Positions 1 through 8,059 of a stretch of 19,961 bases of DNA are shown here, piece after piece. This DNA comes from Chloroflexota bacterium (GTDB lineage: Bacteria; Chloroflexota; Anaerolineae; Anaerolineales; Anaerolineaceae). The stretch covers positions 1 through 19,961 of the forward strand of contig JAEXTI010000397.1 of NCBI GenBank assembly GCA_023406965.1, read 5' to 3'. The position numbers and the translations under genes are program-made. Within the stretch, counting starts at the first letter, position 1. Every line of letters begins with the position of its first letter. Below the pieces are notes generated by a model. The model did no database searches. It was not told the DNA's origin and saw only the letters and a list, made by a program, of their open reading frames with translations.

Positions 1-56
1 GAGATTTGGGCTATTTGCTGCCCAAGTCTCATTTGACAACAAAGAGAGTGCCTCGC

Positions 57-2099
57 ATGCCCAACCACTTGATCCACGAAACCTCCCCCTACCTGCTCCA
101 GCACGCCCACAACCCCGTGGACTGGCATCCCTGGGGACCTCAGGCTCTGGAGAAAGCCCAACAGGAGCAAAAGCCCCTCTTTCTATCCATCGGCTATGCT
201 GCCTGCCACTGGTGCCATGTCATGGAGCACGAGTCTTTCTCCGACCCCGAAACCGCCGCCATCCTCAATGAGCATTTCGTCAGTATCAAGGTCGATCGTG
301 AAGAACGCCCCGACCTGGACGGCATCTACATGAACGCCGTCGTCACCATGACCGGGCAGGGCGGCTGGCCTATGAGCGTCTTCCTCACCCCCAACGGTGA
401 GCCTTTCTACGGCGGCACATATTTCCCCCCCGTGCGCCGCCACGGCATGCCCGCCTTCCGTGAGGTGCTTCTCTCCGCGGCCCGCGCCTGGGAAAACGAT
501 CGCGCCGAGATTATTCGTGCCGGTCAAAGCCTCGCCGAGCACATCGCCAATCTCACCCGCTGGAATACCGACCCGGCCCACACCCTGCGCCCCGGCTTGC
601 TCGAACAACTCAACCAATCCCTGCTGGGTTCCTACGATTGGGCTCAGGGCGGTTGGGGCCGCGCCCCCCGCTTCCCTCAACCCATGTCCATCGAGTACCT
701 CCTTCTGCGCGGCGCGCAGGGAGAGAAACGCGCCCTGGAAGCAGCCACCCACAATCTGCGCATCATGTCCCGCGGCGGCATGTATGACGTGGTCGGGGGC
801 GGCTTTCACCGCTACAGCACCGACGACCGCTGGCTGGCCCCACACTTCGAGAAAATGCTTTACGATAACGCCCAACTCGCCCGCGCCTACCTGCACGCAT
901 ACCAGATCACCGGCAGCGTCGATTTCCGCGACACCTGCACCGAAACCCTCGACTTCATCCTTCGCGAGCTGACCGACCCCCTGGGCGGTTTCTACTCCAG
1001 CCTGGACGCCGACTCCGAAGGCCACGAAGGTCTGTTCTACATCTGGTCGCCCGAAGAACTCGCCGAGGTGCTCGCCCCGTTGGGCCTACTGGATCGCTTC
1101 CGGCAGGTTTACGATCTGCCCCAAGGCGGCAATTTTGGTCCGCGGTTTATCCTCCAGCGCCGCGCCGATCTCCCCGACCTGGCCTCCGCTCTGGACCTGG
1201 ACCCCGAAACACTCCGCCAAGAACTGCACAGCGCCCACACCGCCCTTTTACAAACTCGCTCGGCCCGCCCGCGCCCCGCTACCGACGACAAAGTGCTGGT
1301 TTCCTGGAACGCTCTTGCCTTGCAAGCCTTTGCCGAGGCCGCCCGCGCTCTCCATCGCCCCGATTATCTGGCCGCCGCGCAGAAGAACGCCGACTTCTTG
1401 CTTTCTGCCCTCCACCCCGGCGATCGTTTGCTGCGCTCCTGGCGCGCCGGTCAGGCCCACCTGGATGCCTACCTGGAGGATTACGCCGGGTTGCTTCTCG
1501 GCTTGCTGGCCCTCTACCAGTCCGATCCCGACCCCCGCTGGTATGCCGCCGCTCTCTCGCTGATGGATGAAATGCAAGCCGGTTACGCCGATCCTGCCGG
1601 GGGCTTCTTCGACACCCGCGCCGACGCCGACCTGCTCATCTCCCGGCCCAAAGATTACCAGGATAACGCCACCCCTTCCGGCAACGCCCTGGCTGCCCAG
1701 GCCATGCTCCTCCTCTCTGAATTTTCGGGGCGCACCGATTTGCGCGAGCAGGCCGAAGCCGCCCTAGCTGCCTTGCAAGAAGCTTTTGTGCGTCACCCCA
1801 CCGCCTTTGGCCAGTGGTTGAGCGCTGCCCATCTGGCCATCGAGCCGGTCCGCCAGGTGGCCCTGGTCGGCAAGCCCGACGATCCTGCCCTTCAACAACT
1901 GGTCGACGTGCTCTGGTCAGCCTACCGCCCCAACCTCGTCGCCGCCATCTCCGCCTTCCCTCCGCCGCCCACCGCCCCTGCCCTGCTGGCTGATCGCCCG
2001 CTGAGAGATGGAAAGGCCACTGCTTATGTTTGCCAGGGTTTTGTCTGTCTCCAACCAGTCACAACCCCGCAGGAATTGGCGTCCCAGTTGGCTACTTAA
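57..2099 (+). CDS. Thioredoxin domain-containing protein, YyaL/SPATA20 (DUF255) family
   Basis: Predicted cytoplasmic protein of 680 residues, the usual length for this family. The N-terminal thioredoxin-like domain (roughly residues 1-165) carries a CHWC active-site-like motif at 50-53, then the conserved stretches [11 protein letters not shown] and [11 protein letters not shown]. The rest looks like the alpha/alpha barrel (six-hairpin glycosidase-like) region seen in family members, with [12 protein letters not shown] and [11 protein letters not shown] visible. I chose the ATG at 57 because [17 protein letters not shown] is the normal family N terminus; a weak purine-rich AAAGAGAG lies 9 nt upstream. 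An in-frame TTG at 6 would add 17 unconserved residues. The biochemical role of the family is not settled: redox or sugar-binding activities are only suggested by fold. It is a single transcription unit ending at the hairpin at 2121. Family assignment is sure; function is not. Confidence 0.93.
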   Translation: MPNHLIHETSPYLLQHAHNPVDWHPWGPQALEKAQQEQKPLFLSIGYAACHWCHVMEHESFSDPETAAILNEHFVSIKVDREERPDLDGIYMNAVVTMTGQGGWPMSVFLTPNGEPFYGGTYFPPVRRHGMPAFREVLLSAARAWENDRAEIIRAGQSLAEHIANLTRWNTDPAHTLRPGLLEQLNQSLLGSYDWAQGGWGRAPRFPQPMSIEYLLLRGAQGEKRALEAATHNLRIMSRGGMYDVVGGGFHRYSTDDRWLAPHFEKMLYDNAQLARAYLHAYQITGSVDFRDTCTETLDFILRELTDPLGGFYSSLDADSEGHEGLFYIWSPEELAEVLAPLGLLDRFRQVYDLPQGGNFGPRFILQRRADLPDLASALDLDPETLRQELHSAHTALLQTRSARPRPATDDKVLVSWNALALQAFAEAARALHRPDYLAAAQKNADFLLSALHPGDRLLRSWRAGQAHLDAYLEDYAGLLLGLLALYQSDPDPRWYAAALSLMDEMQAGYADPAGGFFDTRADADLLISRPKDYQDNATPSGNALAAQAMLLLSEFSGRTDLREQAEAALAALQEAFVRHPTAFGQWLSAAHLAIEPVRQVALVGKPDDPALQQLVDVLWSAYRPNLVAAISAFPPPPTAPALLADRPLRDGKATAYVCQGFVCLQPVTTPQELASQLAT

Positions 2100-2120
2100 G
2101 CTTTCACCGAACCAAACAAG

Positions 2121-2169
2121 AAGGCCTCTCATGCAAATCAACGGTTTGGATGGGAGGCCTTTTATTTTT
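2121..2169 (+). terminator. Rho-independent terminator after the YyaL-family gene
   Basis: A 12-bp stem (AAGGCCTCTCAT paired with ATGGGAGGCCTT, one G-U pair) with a 17-nt loop is followed by TTATTTTT. It lies 22 nt after the stop codon, the right place and orientation to end the first transcript. Confidence 0.88.
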
Positions 2170-2201
2170 CAGGTTACTGTTCAGCCCTTTGGGAAACGAA
2201 G

Positions 2202-2254
2202 CCGAATTTGTGGCGTTTGATGGGGCGAAGCCCCACCAAACACCACAAATTCGG
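2202..2254. repeat. Long imperfect palindrome (25-position stem, GAA loop)
   Basis: Arms 2202-2226 and 2230-2254 pair at 23 of 25 positions, leaving a 3-nt loop. The apex reads TGGGGCGAAGCCCCA. Only a short ACTTTTCT follows on the + strand, and no T-run follows on the other strand, so it is not a textbook terminator. Its form is that of a dispersed REP/MITE-like intergenic palindrome. No second copy is visible in this window. Confidence 0.75.
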
Positions 2255-2430
2255 GACTTTTCTACCAGGGCCTGAGTAGTTACTTTTTCAGGAATTAAAC
2301 CAACTTTAAACCATTCCGCTTCCGGCAATGGCTATAGTTCATCGTGAAACAAGATGCGCCAGAAATCCAACAAGCTTGTACAAAGCCAGGGATTTTTATG
2401 GACATCTAATATTGAAAACATAAAATGTTT

Positions 2431-2461
2431 TTGATTGTAGGCCAAAGGGAACCGTTATAGT
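2431..2461 (+). promoter_or_regulatory. Candidate promoter of the HtrA-like gene with overlapping dyad
   Basis: A -35-like TTGATT (2431-2436) and a -10-like TATAGT (2456-2461) are separated by 19 nt, which is somewhat long. A perfect 7-3-7 dyad, AAAACAT-AAA-ATGTTTT (2415-2431), abuts the -35 and could be an operator. The match is moderate and the assignment is inference. Confidence 0.35.
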
Positions 2462-2489
2462 TTCCCAAGCCACAAGATAAGGAGGTACT

Positions 2490-3638
2490 ATGTCTTGGAA
2501 ACGTGTTTTCTATGCTTTCTTGGTCATGGTCGTCGCAGGCATCTCTGCGCTAGGCGGAGCCCTGGCTGGTGGTCTGGCCGTCTACCGGGTCGCGATGCAA
2601 AACCAACCCGCCGCGCAACAAACCACCGATCAACCTGTATCTGCTGGTGCCGCACCGTCCACCCAACTGGTCGTTGACTCCACAGCCGTGGAGACTACCA
2701 TTACCCAGGCCGTCCAAAAGGTCGGTCCAGCCGTGGTCACGGTCGTCGGCACGGTTCCCGGCCAGATGACCTTTTTCGGCCAGGCCAGTGACTCTACCGT
2801 CAGCGGCACGGGTTTCTTCATCTCCCAGGATGGCTACTTGCTCACCAACAATCACGTAGTTGAAGAAGCCACCGAACTGTCCGTAATCTTATCAGATGGA
2901 ACCCAGGTAGCCGCCTCGCTCGTCGGCACCGACATATACGCCGACCTGGCTGTTTTGAAAACCGAGTCCGCAGCCCCGGCCTGGGTCACCCTGGGCAATT
3001 CCGATGAGATGGACCCCGGTGAAACCGTCATCGCCATCGGCTCGCCCCTGGGCGAGTTCATGAACACGGTCACCACCGGCGTTGTCAGCGCCACAGGCCG
3101 CTCCATCGACACCGGCTACGGCTACCAGATCGAGAACCTCATCCAAACGGATGCCGCCATTAATCAGGGCAATTCAGGCGGCCCGCTGCTCAACCTGGCC
3201 GGCGAGGTAATCGGCATCAACACCCTGGTGGTTCGCAACAGCCAGAGCGGCACGGTAGCCGAAGGTCTCGGGTTCGCCATCCCGACCAATACCGCTGCCG
3301 TGGTGGCCGAACAGATCATCCAACAAGGGTACTTCTCCCGGCCGTATCTCGGGGCGCAATGGCAGGCCATCAATCCCAACATCGCAGCCCGTTATGATCT
3401 GCCCGCCGAATGGGGCGTGTACCTTACCGATGTAGTGGCCAGCAGCCCCGCCGCCAAAGCCGGACTCCAGCGTGGCGACATCATCGTCAAAATCGGCGAT
3501 ACCCGGCTGGATGATAGCACTTCTTTCCTGAACGTGCTTTACGCCTATCAGCCGGGCGACGAAGTGCCCCTTACCGTCATGCGTGGTCGCTCTGAGGAAA
3601 CATTCACCGTCACCCTCGGCGAAACCAGGCGGCAATAG
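2490..3638 (+). CDS. Membrane-anchored HtrA/DegP-type serine protease with PDZ domain
   Basis: 382 residues. An N-terminal hydrophobic segment (about residues 7-32) acts as a signal anchor and is followed by a Pro/Gln/Thr-rich linker (36-60). The trypsin-like domain (about 65-275) has all three catalytic residues: His122 in TNNHVV, Asp152 in YADLAVLK and Ser229 in GNSGGPLL. A single C-terminal PDZ domain (about 283-378) includes SSPAAKAGLQRGDIIVKIGD. This is the layout of the DegS/HtrA group of extracytoplasmic quality-control proteases, which degrade misfolded envelope proteins or start stress signalling. The start is fixed by a strong AAGGAGGT (2479-2486) ahead of ATG 2490. It stands alone, with a terminator upstream and a hairpin downstream. 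Family assignment is secure; whether it is a general protease or a signalling protease is open. Confidence 0.95.
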   Translation: MSWKRVFYAFLVMVVAGISALGGALAGGLAVYRVAMQNQPAAQQTTDQPVSAGAAPSTQLVVDSTAVETTITQAVQKVGPAVVTVVGTVPGQMTFFGQASDSTVSGTGFFISQDGYLLTNNHVVEEATELSVILSDGTQVAASLVGTDIYADLAVLKTESAAPAWVTLGNSDEMDPGETVIAIGSPLGEFMNTVTTGVVSATGRSIDTGYGYQIENLIQTDAAINQGNSGGPLLNLAGEVIGINTLVVRNSQSGTVAEGLGFAIPTNTAAVVAEQIIQQGYFSRPYLGAQWQAINPNIAARYDLPAEWGVYLTDVVASSPAAKAGLQRGDIIVKIGDTRLDDSTSFLNVLYAYQPGDEVPLTVMRGRSEETFTVTLGETRRQ

Positions 3639-3696
3639 ACAACAATCCTCTTCTCCCTCCCACATCTTCCCGCATGAATCGGCATACGCTCTACCT

Positions 3697-3727
3697 CCTC
3701 CCCCATTTTCAAAGAAAATGGGGGAGG
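3697..3727. repeat. Perfect 14-bp hairpin downstream of the HtrA-like gene
   Basis: CCTCCCCCATTTTC (3697-3710) pairs perfectly with its complement at 3714-3727 across an AAA loop. It begins 58 nt after the protease stop codon and may end or stabilise that transcript. Neither strand has a T-run next to it, so I do not call it a Rho-independent terminator. Confidence 0.6.
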
Positions 3728-4789
3728 TTGGAAGATACCAGGTGTATTCTAGTGTCAACCCATCTAATACTCACTCCCTCCCATTTGGAAACGCGTAGCT
3801 GTTGCTGCATCGAATATCTAAAGATCCAACCTATCGCTATCTATCTCACCTAGAGATTTATCTTTCCCTCGAAGAAACCAACGTTTGGTCAAAGTCTTTC
3901 CCCTCAACCTTCCTACAGAATCACCATATCAGTCGCTTTCTTTCATTGAATTTATACAAAAGTAGTTTTGGTGTGCCTACACTCCCTCAAAACACCATTT
4001 TTTTTCTATTTTTAGCACTGAAATGGGTAATTAACACCGAAGATAACTTATCTATCGAGAACACACATTTGAACGTGTTCTTGTAATCTCGAAACCCAGC
4101 TTGCCGGAAAGCCAAAACCTGCACTCCCGTTAGCCGGCTGCTTGCAAATGAGAGCTGTCCACAAATTTACCGAGAGCGTGTGTACCATCTTCCACACACC
4201 TTCAAAACTGGCGCAAGAAGAGAACTTACTCCAACCATGAAAGCGACGGATTGGGCTGAGGATATCTCGCATAGAATATGCCTACTTGATACCTGCCCTC
4301 AACAACCTGGCAAAGGCAATCCTGGTTACCAAAGAACTGTTCCCATGCGCCCAGAATACAAAGCTCAAACAAGTTCCAGCAACCAGGTAAGCTGTTTGAA
4401 AAGCCAGTTTCTAAGAACCCCTGCGTGGGAAATGCACCCTGTTCACATGGATCAGAACACACTGCCTGGAGCACGGCTATGCTGCGGCGAACCAATCAAC
4501 ATAGGACATCCTGTCGCCTCGTATAGGCGTTTACAGGCGTCTATTCCTACCTTGCACACAGAGAAAGCTTTATGCTCAATTAAGCGCTTTGTTGCCCTGC
4601 CAGAAGGCGAACCGGCCCAGATAATAAGCGGTTGTGCGCAGGAAAACCAGCCCATAACAACCATGCTGAAATCGACAACCGCAGTCTCGCTTTCTGAAAA
4701 CTCTACCTTCTGGTCACCCGAAAACCAGCTCGCCTATGCGGGCCATGTGGTCGGCGCGCCGTAGCCTTGCTAACAGATTACAGTCATCA

Positions 4790-4807
4790 GGTTACACACT
4801 TGTAACC
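4790..4807. repeat. Perfect dyad GGTTACA-CACT-TGTAACC
   Basis: Two 7-nt arms in perfect inverted symmetry around a 4-nt spacer resemble an operator for a dimeric regulator. No gene or promoter sits directly beside it, so function is unknown. Confidence 0.4.
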
Positions 4808-4903
4808 AATTCCTCCTTTGTGACCAACAAATGGCTATTTCATGATCGGGACAGTCACGAATACATCAGCAGCTTACCGGTTGCATTTCGCTTGCGTGTT
4901 CTC

Positions 4904-4933
4904 GACTCTCCAAAACTCCAGTCTTGGAGAGTC
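4904..4933. repeat. 10-bp perfect hairpin in the gene-free tract
   Basis: GACTCTCCAA (4904-4913) pairs with TTGGAGAGTC (4924-4933) over a 10-nt loop. There is no T-run after it. It may be a fold of an uncharacterised RNA or a chance structure. Confidence 0.4.
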
Positions 4934-5218
4934 CGCCCTGGCTGTACGAGGAAGTCGCTATCCTGTTTGGGGACGATCTCCTGTTTACACCCACCTCTCA
5001 ATGTATCCTACAAGCGAACAACTTGTTCACAGACAAGTGAGTCCATGCACGCTGGGCAAGCTGCTTACCGAGTGAATGAATACGGTATTGGTTTGCGCTC
5101 GGCAAACTCAATTCTACTTTCGCTCGCTAGCCGTTCAGTGTGCCGGCATGCAGAATGCACTGTTCGCTGGAGCTCACGAAGATAAGTGTATTTTAGTTTG
5201 TAAAGTTACCTTCGACAT

Positions 5219-5248
5219 AAAATGCCTTTTTCCGCACCAAAATGCCTT
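5219..5248. repeat. Tandem copies of AAAATGCCTT, 20-nt period
   Basis: AAAATGCCTT occurs at 5219-5228 and again at 5239-5248. Two copies are too few for an array. They may be a regulator-binding pair or a trace of duplication. Confidence 0.35.
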
Positions 5249-5450
5249 AGAACAGGGTGGTTTTAAGGGTTGAGAAAACTTCAAACTGCCTTTCATTGCC
5301 ACTCAAGGCACAAAATTGGCCGCATGTACGATTTCAAGGATGTTCAGTGATAGACCATTGTCAGGCGTCCGCTCTTTCTCAGGAGTGAAGTTCGTATTCA
5401 AGGCAAAATATATGTCGCTATATAAAAAATCCAGCTCGGGGCAAAAAAAT

Positions 5451-5486
5451 CATGAGGTACATTAAAACAAAAGGAGCAACCTCATG
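5451..5486 (+). promoter_or_regulatory. Hairpin enclosing the transposase-stub ribosome-binding site and start codon
   Basis: CATGAGGT (5451-5458) is perfectly complementary to ACCTCATG (5479-5486). The second arm contains the ATG, and the 20-nt loop contains the AAGGAG ribosome-binding site. Many insertion sequences hide the transposase start in such a structure so that read-through transcripts are not translated. That role here is inference. Confidence 0.55.
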
Positions 5487-5642
5487 ACCACCGAAGATTT
5501 CATCATCGCTTTGTTTTTTCGCACACAGGATGTGAACGGAGATATATCCAAACATCACCAAGCTAATCTGTACCCGAGCGGGGAGGCGCGGATGGTTACT
5601 CCTCCCAGACGGAATGACCCCGGGGAAAATATCCGGAGCTAA
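5484..5642 (+). pseudogene. Truncated insertion-sequence transposase (N-terminal stub)
   Basis: An open frame of 52 codons starts at ATG 5484 behind a strong AAGGAG (5471-5476). Its first 32 or so residues (MTTEDFIIALFFR, then KHHQANLYPS) resemble the N terminus of a common DDE transposase group, where I recall forms such as KHPQA.LYPSE followed by a long VVTL catalytic region. Here the similarity stops after LYPS. The remaining 20 residues (GEARMVTPPRR and on) are unrelated, and the frame ends with TAA. The full protein would be several hundred residues, so this is a broken remnant. I did not find terminal inverted repeats. The transposase link rests on memory of the family, not on a search. 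Confidence 0.6.
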
Positions 5643-5668
5643 TCATTTTTTCCTGGCCGCTTTTTGTC

Positions 5669-5677
5669 TGGTATCAT
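5669..5677 (+). promoter_or_regulatory. Candidate extended -10 promoter of the PrsW-like gene
   Basis: TGGTATCAT is an extended -10 (TGn plus TATCAT, 5 of 6 to consensus) located 30 nt before ATG 5708. No convincing -35 is present, as is usual for extended -10 promoters. Confidence 0.4.
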
Positions 5678-5707
5678 TACCTCTATCTGTCCAAATAGAG
5701 GTGCTTG

Positions 5708-6694
5708 ATGGCCGTGCTGGCTTCCATTTTCTTAGGTTTTGCGCCGATGTTGCTGTTTGCCGGCATCATCAACTGGCTGGACCGCTATGAGAAAGAGCCC
5801 AAAATCCTGCTGGGCGGGGTTTTCACTTGGGGCGCCGTGGTCGCAGCCGGGGGCGCTTTCATCATCAATACCGTCCTCGGCCTCGGTATTTACGTCATCA
5901 CCGGTTCAGAAACCGCCACAGAGTTAACTTCCGGCTCCATCATCGCCCCCGTCGTTGAGGAAATCCTCAAAGGTTTTGCCGTCCTGATGGTCTTTCTTCT
6001 CGCCCGGCACGAATTCGATTCCATTCTGGACGGCATGGTCTATGCCGGGATCACTGCCCTGGGCTTTGCCGCCACCGAAAACGCCTATTACATCTACACC
6101 TACGGCTACCTGGAAGGCGGCTGGGAGGGGATTTTCACCCTCACCTTCGTTCGCGTCATCCTGGTAGGCTGGCAGCATCCCGCCTACACCGCCCTGTTTG
6201 GCATCGGCCTGGCCATTGCCCGCATGAACCCCCACTGGCTGGTTAAGATCGCCGCCCCATTGGTGGGGCTGGGTGGAGCCATCTTTACCCATGCCCTGCA
6301 CAACACTCTCGCCACTCTGGCCTCCGGTGTGGGCATGTTGCTCGGTTTCTTCGTCGATTGGTCTGGTTGGCTGCTGTTGTTCTTGTTCGGAGTCGCCATG
6401 ATCTTGCGCGAGAAGATGTGGCTGGCCGAGTTCTTGAAAGATGAAATCACCCTGGGCACGCTCACCCCGCGCCAGTACGAGACGGCCTGTTCCTCGACCA
6501 AGAGCTACTTGGCTGGGCTCACCGCGCTGGGCAGCCCCAACTTCCGCACCACTCGCCGTTTCTACCAGGTGTGCGCCGAATTGGCGCATAAGAAGCGCCA
6601 ACTGGCCCGCCTGGGCGATGAAGGTGGCAACAACGCCACCATCGAACGCCTGCGCGCCGAACTGGTCAGCCTTTCGCCAGGCGCCGCGGCTTGA
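5708..6694 (+). CDS. PrsW-family intramembrane metalloprotease
   Basis: 328 residues with about eight hydrophobic segments in the first 232. The family motifs appear in order: DRYEKEP (25-31), the paired glutamates in PVVEEILKG (Glu84-Glu85), FDSILDGMVYAG..LGFAATEN (103-125), a histidine in GWQHPAY (His157), and THALHN (His195, His198). In Bacillus subtilis PrsW cuts the anti-sigma factor RsiW; many homologues have unknown targets. The C-terminal 95 residues are soluble, charged and probably cytoplasmic, longer than in minimal family members. GAGGTG (5698-5703) precedes ATG 5708; a TTG one codon earlier is a possible alternative start. No sigma/anti-sigma pair is next to it, so the substrate cannot be named. 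Confidence 0.88.
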   Translation: MAVLASIFLGFAPMLLFAGIINWLDRYEKEPKILLGGVFTWGAVVAAGGAFIINTVLGLGIYVITGSETATELTSGSIIAPVVEEILKGFAVLMVFLLARHEFDSILDGMVYAGITALGFAATENAYYIYTYGYLEGGWEGIFTLTFVRVILVGWQHPAYTALFGIGLAIARMNPHWLVKIAAPLVGLGGAIFTHALHNTLATLASGVGMLLGFFVDWSGWLLLFLFGVAMILREKMWLAEFLKDEITLGTLTPRQYETACSSTKSYLAGLTALGSPNFRTTRRFYQVCAELAHKKRQLARLGDEGGNNATIERLRAELVSLSPGAAA

Positions 6695-6724
6695 TTCGCA
6701 AAGTATCTTGCCTCTTTCCGGGGG

Positions 6725-6765
6725 TAAGGGGATAGGCAGTCGCGCTGCGACTGCCTATCCCCTTA
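6725..6765. repeat. Perfect 19-bp inverted repeat with 3-nt loop
   Basis: Arms 6725-6743 and 6747-6765 are exactly complementary around GCT. It starts 31 nt after the PrsW-like stop. A run of A, not T, follows on the + strand. It is very stable but not a standard terminator, so it may be a 3' processing/stability hairpin or a REP-type element. Confidence 0.75.
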
Positions 6766-6883
6766 AAAAATAGTTTTCCCCTCCCGACGATGGTTTGCGC
6801 AGCGCCGGGGTGGGTTCTTCACGCCGGCGCAGGGCAGTTGGCAGTACGTTGCGAATAGCCCTGGGCCTGGTTTTCTCGATTCC

Positions 6884-6912
6884 TTGCCCACACCCCCGTC
6901 TCGGGGTATAAT
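6884..6912 (+). promoter_or_regulatory. Sigma70-type promoter of tRNA-Arg
   Basis: TTGCCC (6884-6889), 17-nt spacer, perfect TATAAT (6907-6912). Transcription would begin a few bases before the mature tRNA 5' end at 6925. The GC-rich stretch between the -10 and the start is modest, so no strong case for stringent control can be made. Confidence 0.85.
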
Positions 6913-6924
6913 ACACATACGTAC

Positions 6925-6999
6925 GCGCCTGTAGTGAAGTGGACATCACGCCACCCTCCGGAGGTGGAAGCCCGAGTTCGAGTCCCGGCAGGCGCGCCA
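6925..6999 (+). tRNA. tRNA-Arg (anticodon CCG)
   Basis: A full cloverleaf can be folded by eye. Acceptor GCGCCTG pairs with CAGGCGC (6989-6995), then discriminator G and an encoded CCA (6997-6999). The D stem is GTGA/TCAC. The anticodon stem CCACC/GGTGG encloses the loop CTCCGGA with anticodon CCG at 6958-6960, which reads CGG (Arg). The variable loop is AAGC and the T loop TTCGAGT. One oddity: the T stem CCGAG/CCCGG has an A-C mismatch (6975 with 6985, tRNA positions 52-62). Own promoter upstream and terminator downstream make it a solo tRNA gene. tRNA genes are common integration sites, but I see no duplicated 3' end in this window. Confidence 0.95.
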
Positions 7000-7002
7000 C
7001 AC

Positions 7003-7031
7003 AAAACCCTGGTAATCCCAGGGTTTTCTTT
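7003..7031 (+). terminator. Terminator of tRNA-Arg
   Basis: AAAACCCTGG (7003-7012) pairs with CCAGGGTTTT (7018-7027) across a 5-nt loop, followed by CTTT. It begins 4 nt after the CCA end. Confidence 0.9.
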
Positions 7032-7185
7032 ATACAATCTATACACCTTTCTAATTTCTCTCTTATATTCTTCAGGTAAAGTTAATCCAAGGAAAAAAGA
7101 AATGTAACTGCTCGCCGGTGACCTGTTTAACACCTGTGCAGCAGTGACCTGAAAAGTTTTATTGTTAACGAAGGAGTGAGTGTCA

Positions 7186-7884
7186 ATGGACGGATTTTTT
7201 GCCGGTTACGGCCTTTACCTCTTGTTCAGCTTACCCGCGCTGCTGCTGGGATTTTGGGCCCAGTTCCGCGTCCAGGGCAGCATCAAGAAGTACTCGCGCG
7301 TCGCCAACATGAGCGGCATGAAAGGTGCTGAAGTGGCCCGGCGCATTCTGGATTACAACGGTCTGCACGATGTAGAAGTGGAACCCGTGCAAGGCTTCCT
7401 CAGTGATCACTACGACCCCGCCAAACGCGTCCTGCGTTTGAGCCGCGAGGTATATGCCTCCAACAGCGTTGCCGCCGCGGGCATTGCCGCCCACGAAGCC
7501 GGGCATGCCATCCAACATGCGCAAGGCTACATGCCCTTGACCATCCGCACCGCCATCGTTCCTGCTGTGCAAATCGGCTCCTGGCTCGGCCCCATCATCT
7601 TCCTGGCTGGCCTCTTTCTCTTGGGCAACACCGTGGCCTGGGTTGGCCTGGCGCTGTTTGGCGCCACCGCGGCCTTTGCCCTGGTCACCCTGCCCGTCGA
7701 GTTTGACGCCTCTCGCCGCGCCAAGGCCATCCTGGCCGACAGCGGCATGGTCTACGCCACCAACATGGGCGGGGTCAACAGCGTGCTCAATGCCGCCGCC
7801 CTCACTTACGTTGCCGCCGCCGTACAGGCCATCTCGACCCTAATGTATTACGCCTTCTTGCTCATGGGCAGAAGCGACGATTAA
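7186..7884 (+). CDS. YugP-type neutral zinc metallopeptidase (membrane)
   Basis: 232 residues. An N-terminal membrane segment (about 6-25) is followed by a soluble part. The zinc-binding HEAGH motif sits at 103-107 (AAHEAGHAIQHA), with Glu104 as the catalytic base and His103/His107 as ligands. Hydrophobic segments follow at about 130-170. The conserved EFDASRRA (172-179) probably supplies the third ligand, and a final hydrophobic stretch spans about 202-226. This matches the Zn-dependent membrane peptidase family (Pfam Zn_peptidase_2, YugP of B. subtilis), whose substrates are unknown. ATG 7186 is chosen over GTG 7180 because AAGGAG (7171-7176) is 9 nt from the former and only 3 from the latter. 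It is monocistronic, ending at the terminator at 7910. Confidence 0.93.
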   Translation: MDGFFAGYGLYLLFSLPALLLGFWAQFRVQGSIKKYSRVANMSGMKGAEVARRILDYNGLHDVEVEPVQGFLSDHYDPAKRVLRLSREVYASNSVAAAGIAAHEAGHAIQHAQGYMPLTIRTAIVPAVQIGSWLGPIIFLAGLFLLGNTVAWVGLALFGATAAFALVTLPVEFDASRRAKAILADSGMVYATNMGGVNSVLNAAALTYVAAAVQAISTLMYYAFLLMGRSDD

Positions 7885-7909
7885 CCCCCAGCTAATACCT
7901 TTACTCTAA

Positions 7910-7954
7910 AAAGCACCTCCTGCTTCTATTGTCGCAGGAGGTGCTTTCTTTTTC
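7910..7954 (+). terminator. Rho-independent terminator after the YugP-type gene
   Basis: The 14-bp stem AAAGCACCTCCTGC / GCAGGAGGTGCTTT with a 10-nt loop is followed by CTTTTT. It lies 25 nt past the stop codon. Confidence 0.92.
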
Positions 7955-7986
7955 TGTCTATTTCCCTGAGTTCAGTTCACTGTCGA

Positions 7987-8015
7987 TTGCATTTTTTAGG
8001 GTATCTCGCTATACT
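7987..8015 (+). promoter_or_regulatory. Candidate promoter of the CPBP protease gene
   Basis: TATACT (8010-8015, 5 of 6) is preceded at exactly 17 nt by TTGCAT (7987-7992), which keeps only the TTG of the consensus. It is 44 nt before ATG 8060. Confidence 0.45.
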
Positions 8016-8059
8016 TTCATGTAATTGTCCATACAACATATCAACTAAAGGAAATCATC

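Larger units (their letters stand above)
3790..5450. other. Long tract without a recognisable gene
   Basis: About 1.7 kb whose frames on both strands are short or give Cys/His/Ser/Pro/Gln-rich peptides unlike any family I know. The first 300 bases are AT-rich; the remainder is near 50% GC, below the neighbouring genes. The longest open frame (4180-4764, + strand, 194 codons) begins at a GTG without a ribosome-binding site. Small structures seen are a 10-bp hairpin (4904-4933), an 18-nt dyad (4790-4807) and a 10-nt direct repeat (5219-5248). It lies between a protease gene and a transposase stub, so decayed mobile DNA is a fair guess. An undetected noncoding RNA is not excluded. Confidence 0.6.

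Noticed and set aside
4180..4764. 194-codon open frame in the gene-free tract
   Set aside because: GTG start with no ribosome-binding site, unusual Cys/His/Pro/Ser composition, and comparable open frames on the other strand. Probably chance.
4922..4940. AGTCCG-containing segment resembling the RNase P RNA core
   Set aside because: Only a few bases match the GAGGAAAGTCCGGGC core. The segment is explained by a local hairpin arm, and no further conserved regions follow.
7119..7151. Two copies of GTGACCTG upstream of the YugP-type gene
   Set aside because: Only 8 nt, two copies, no symmetry and no clear promoter beside them. Could be chance.
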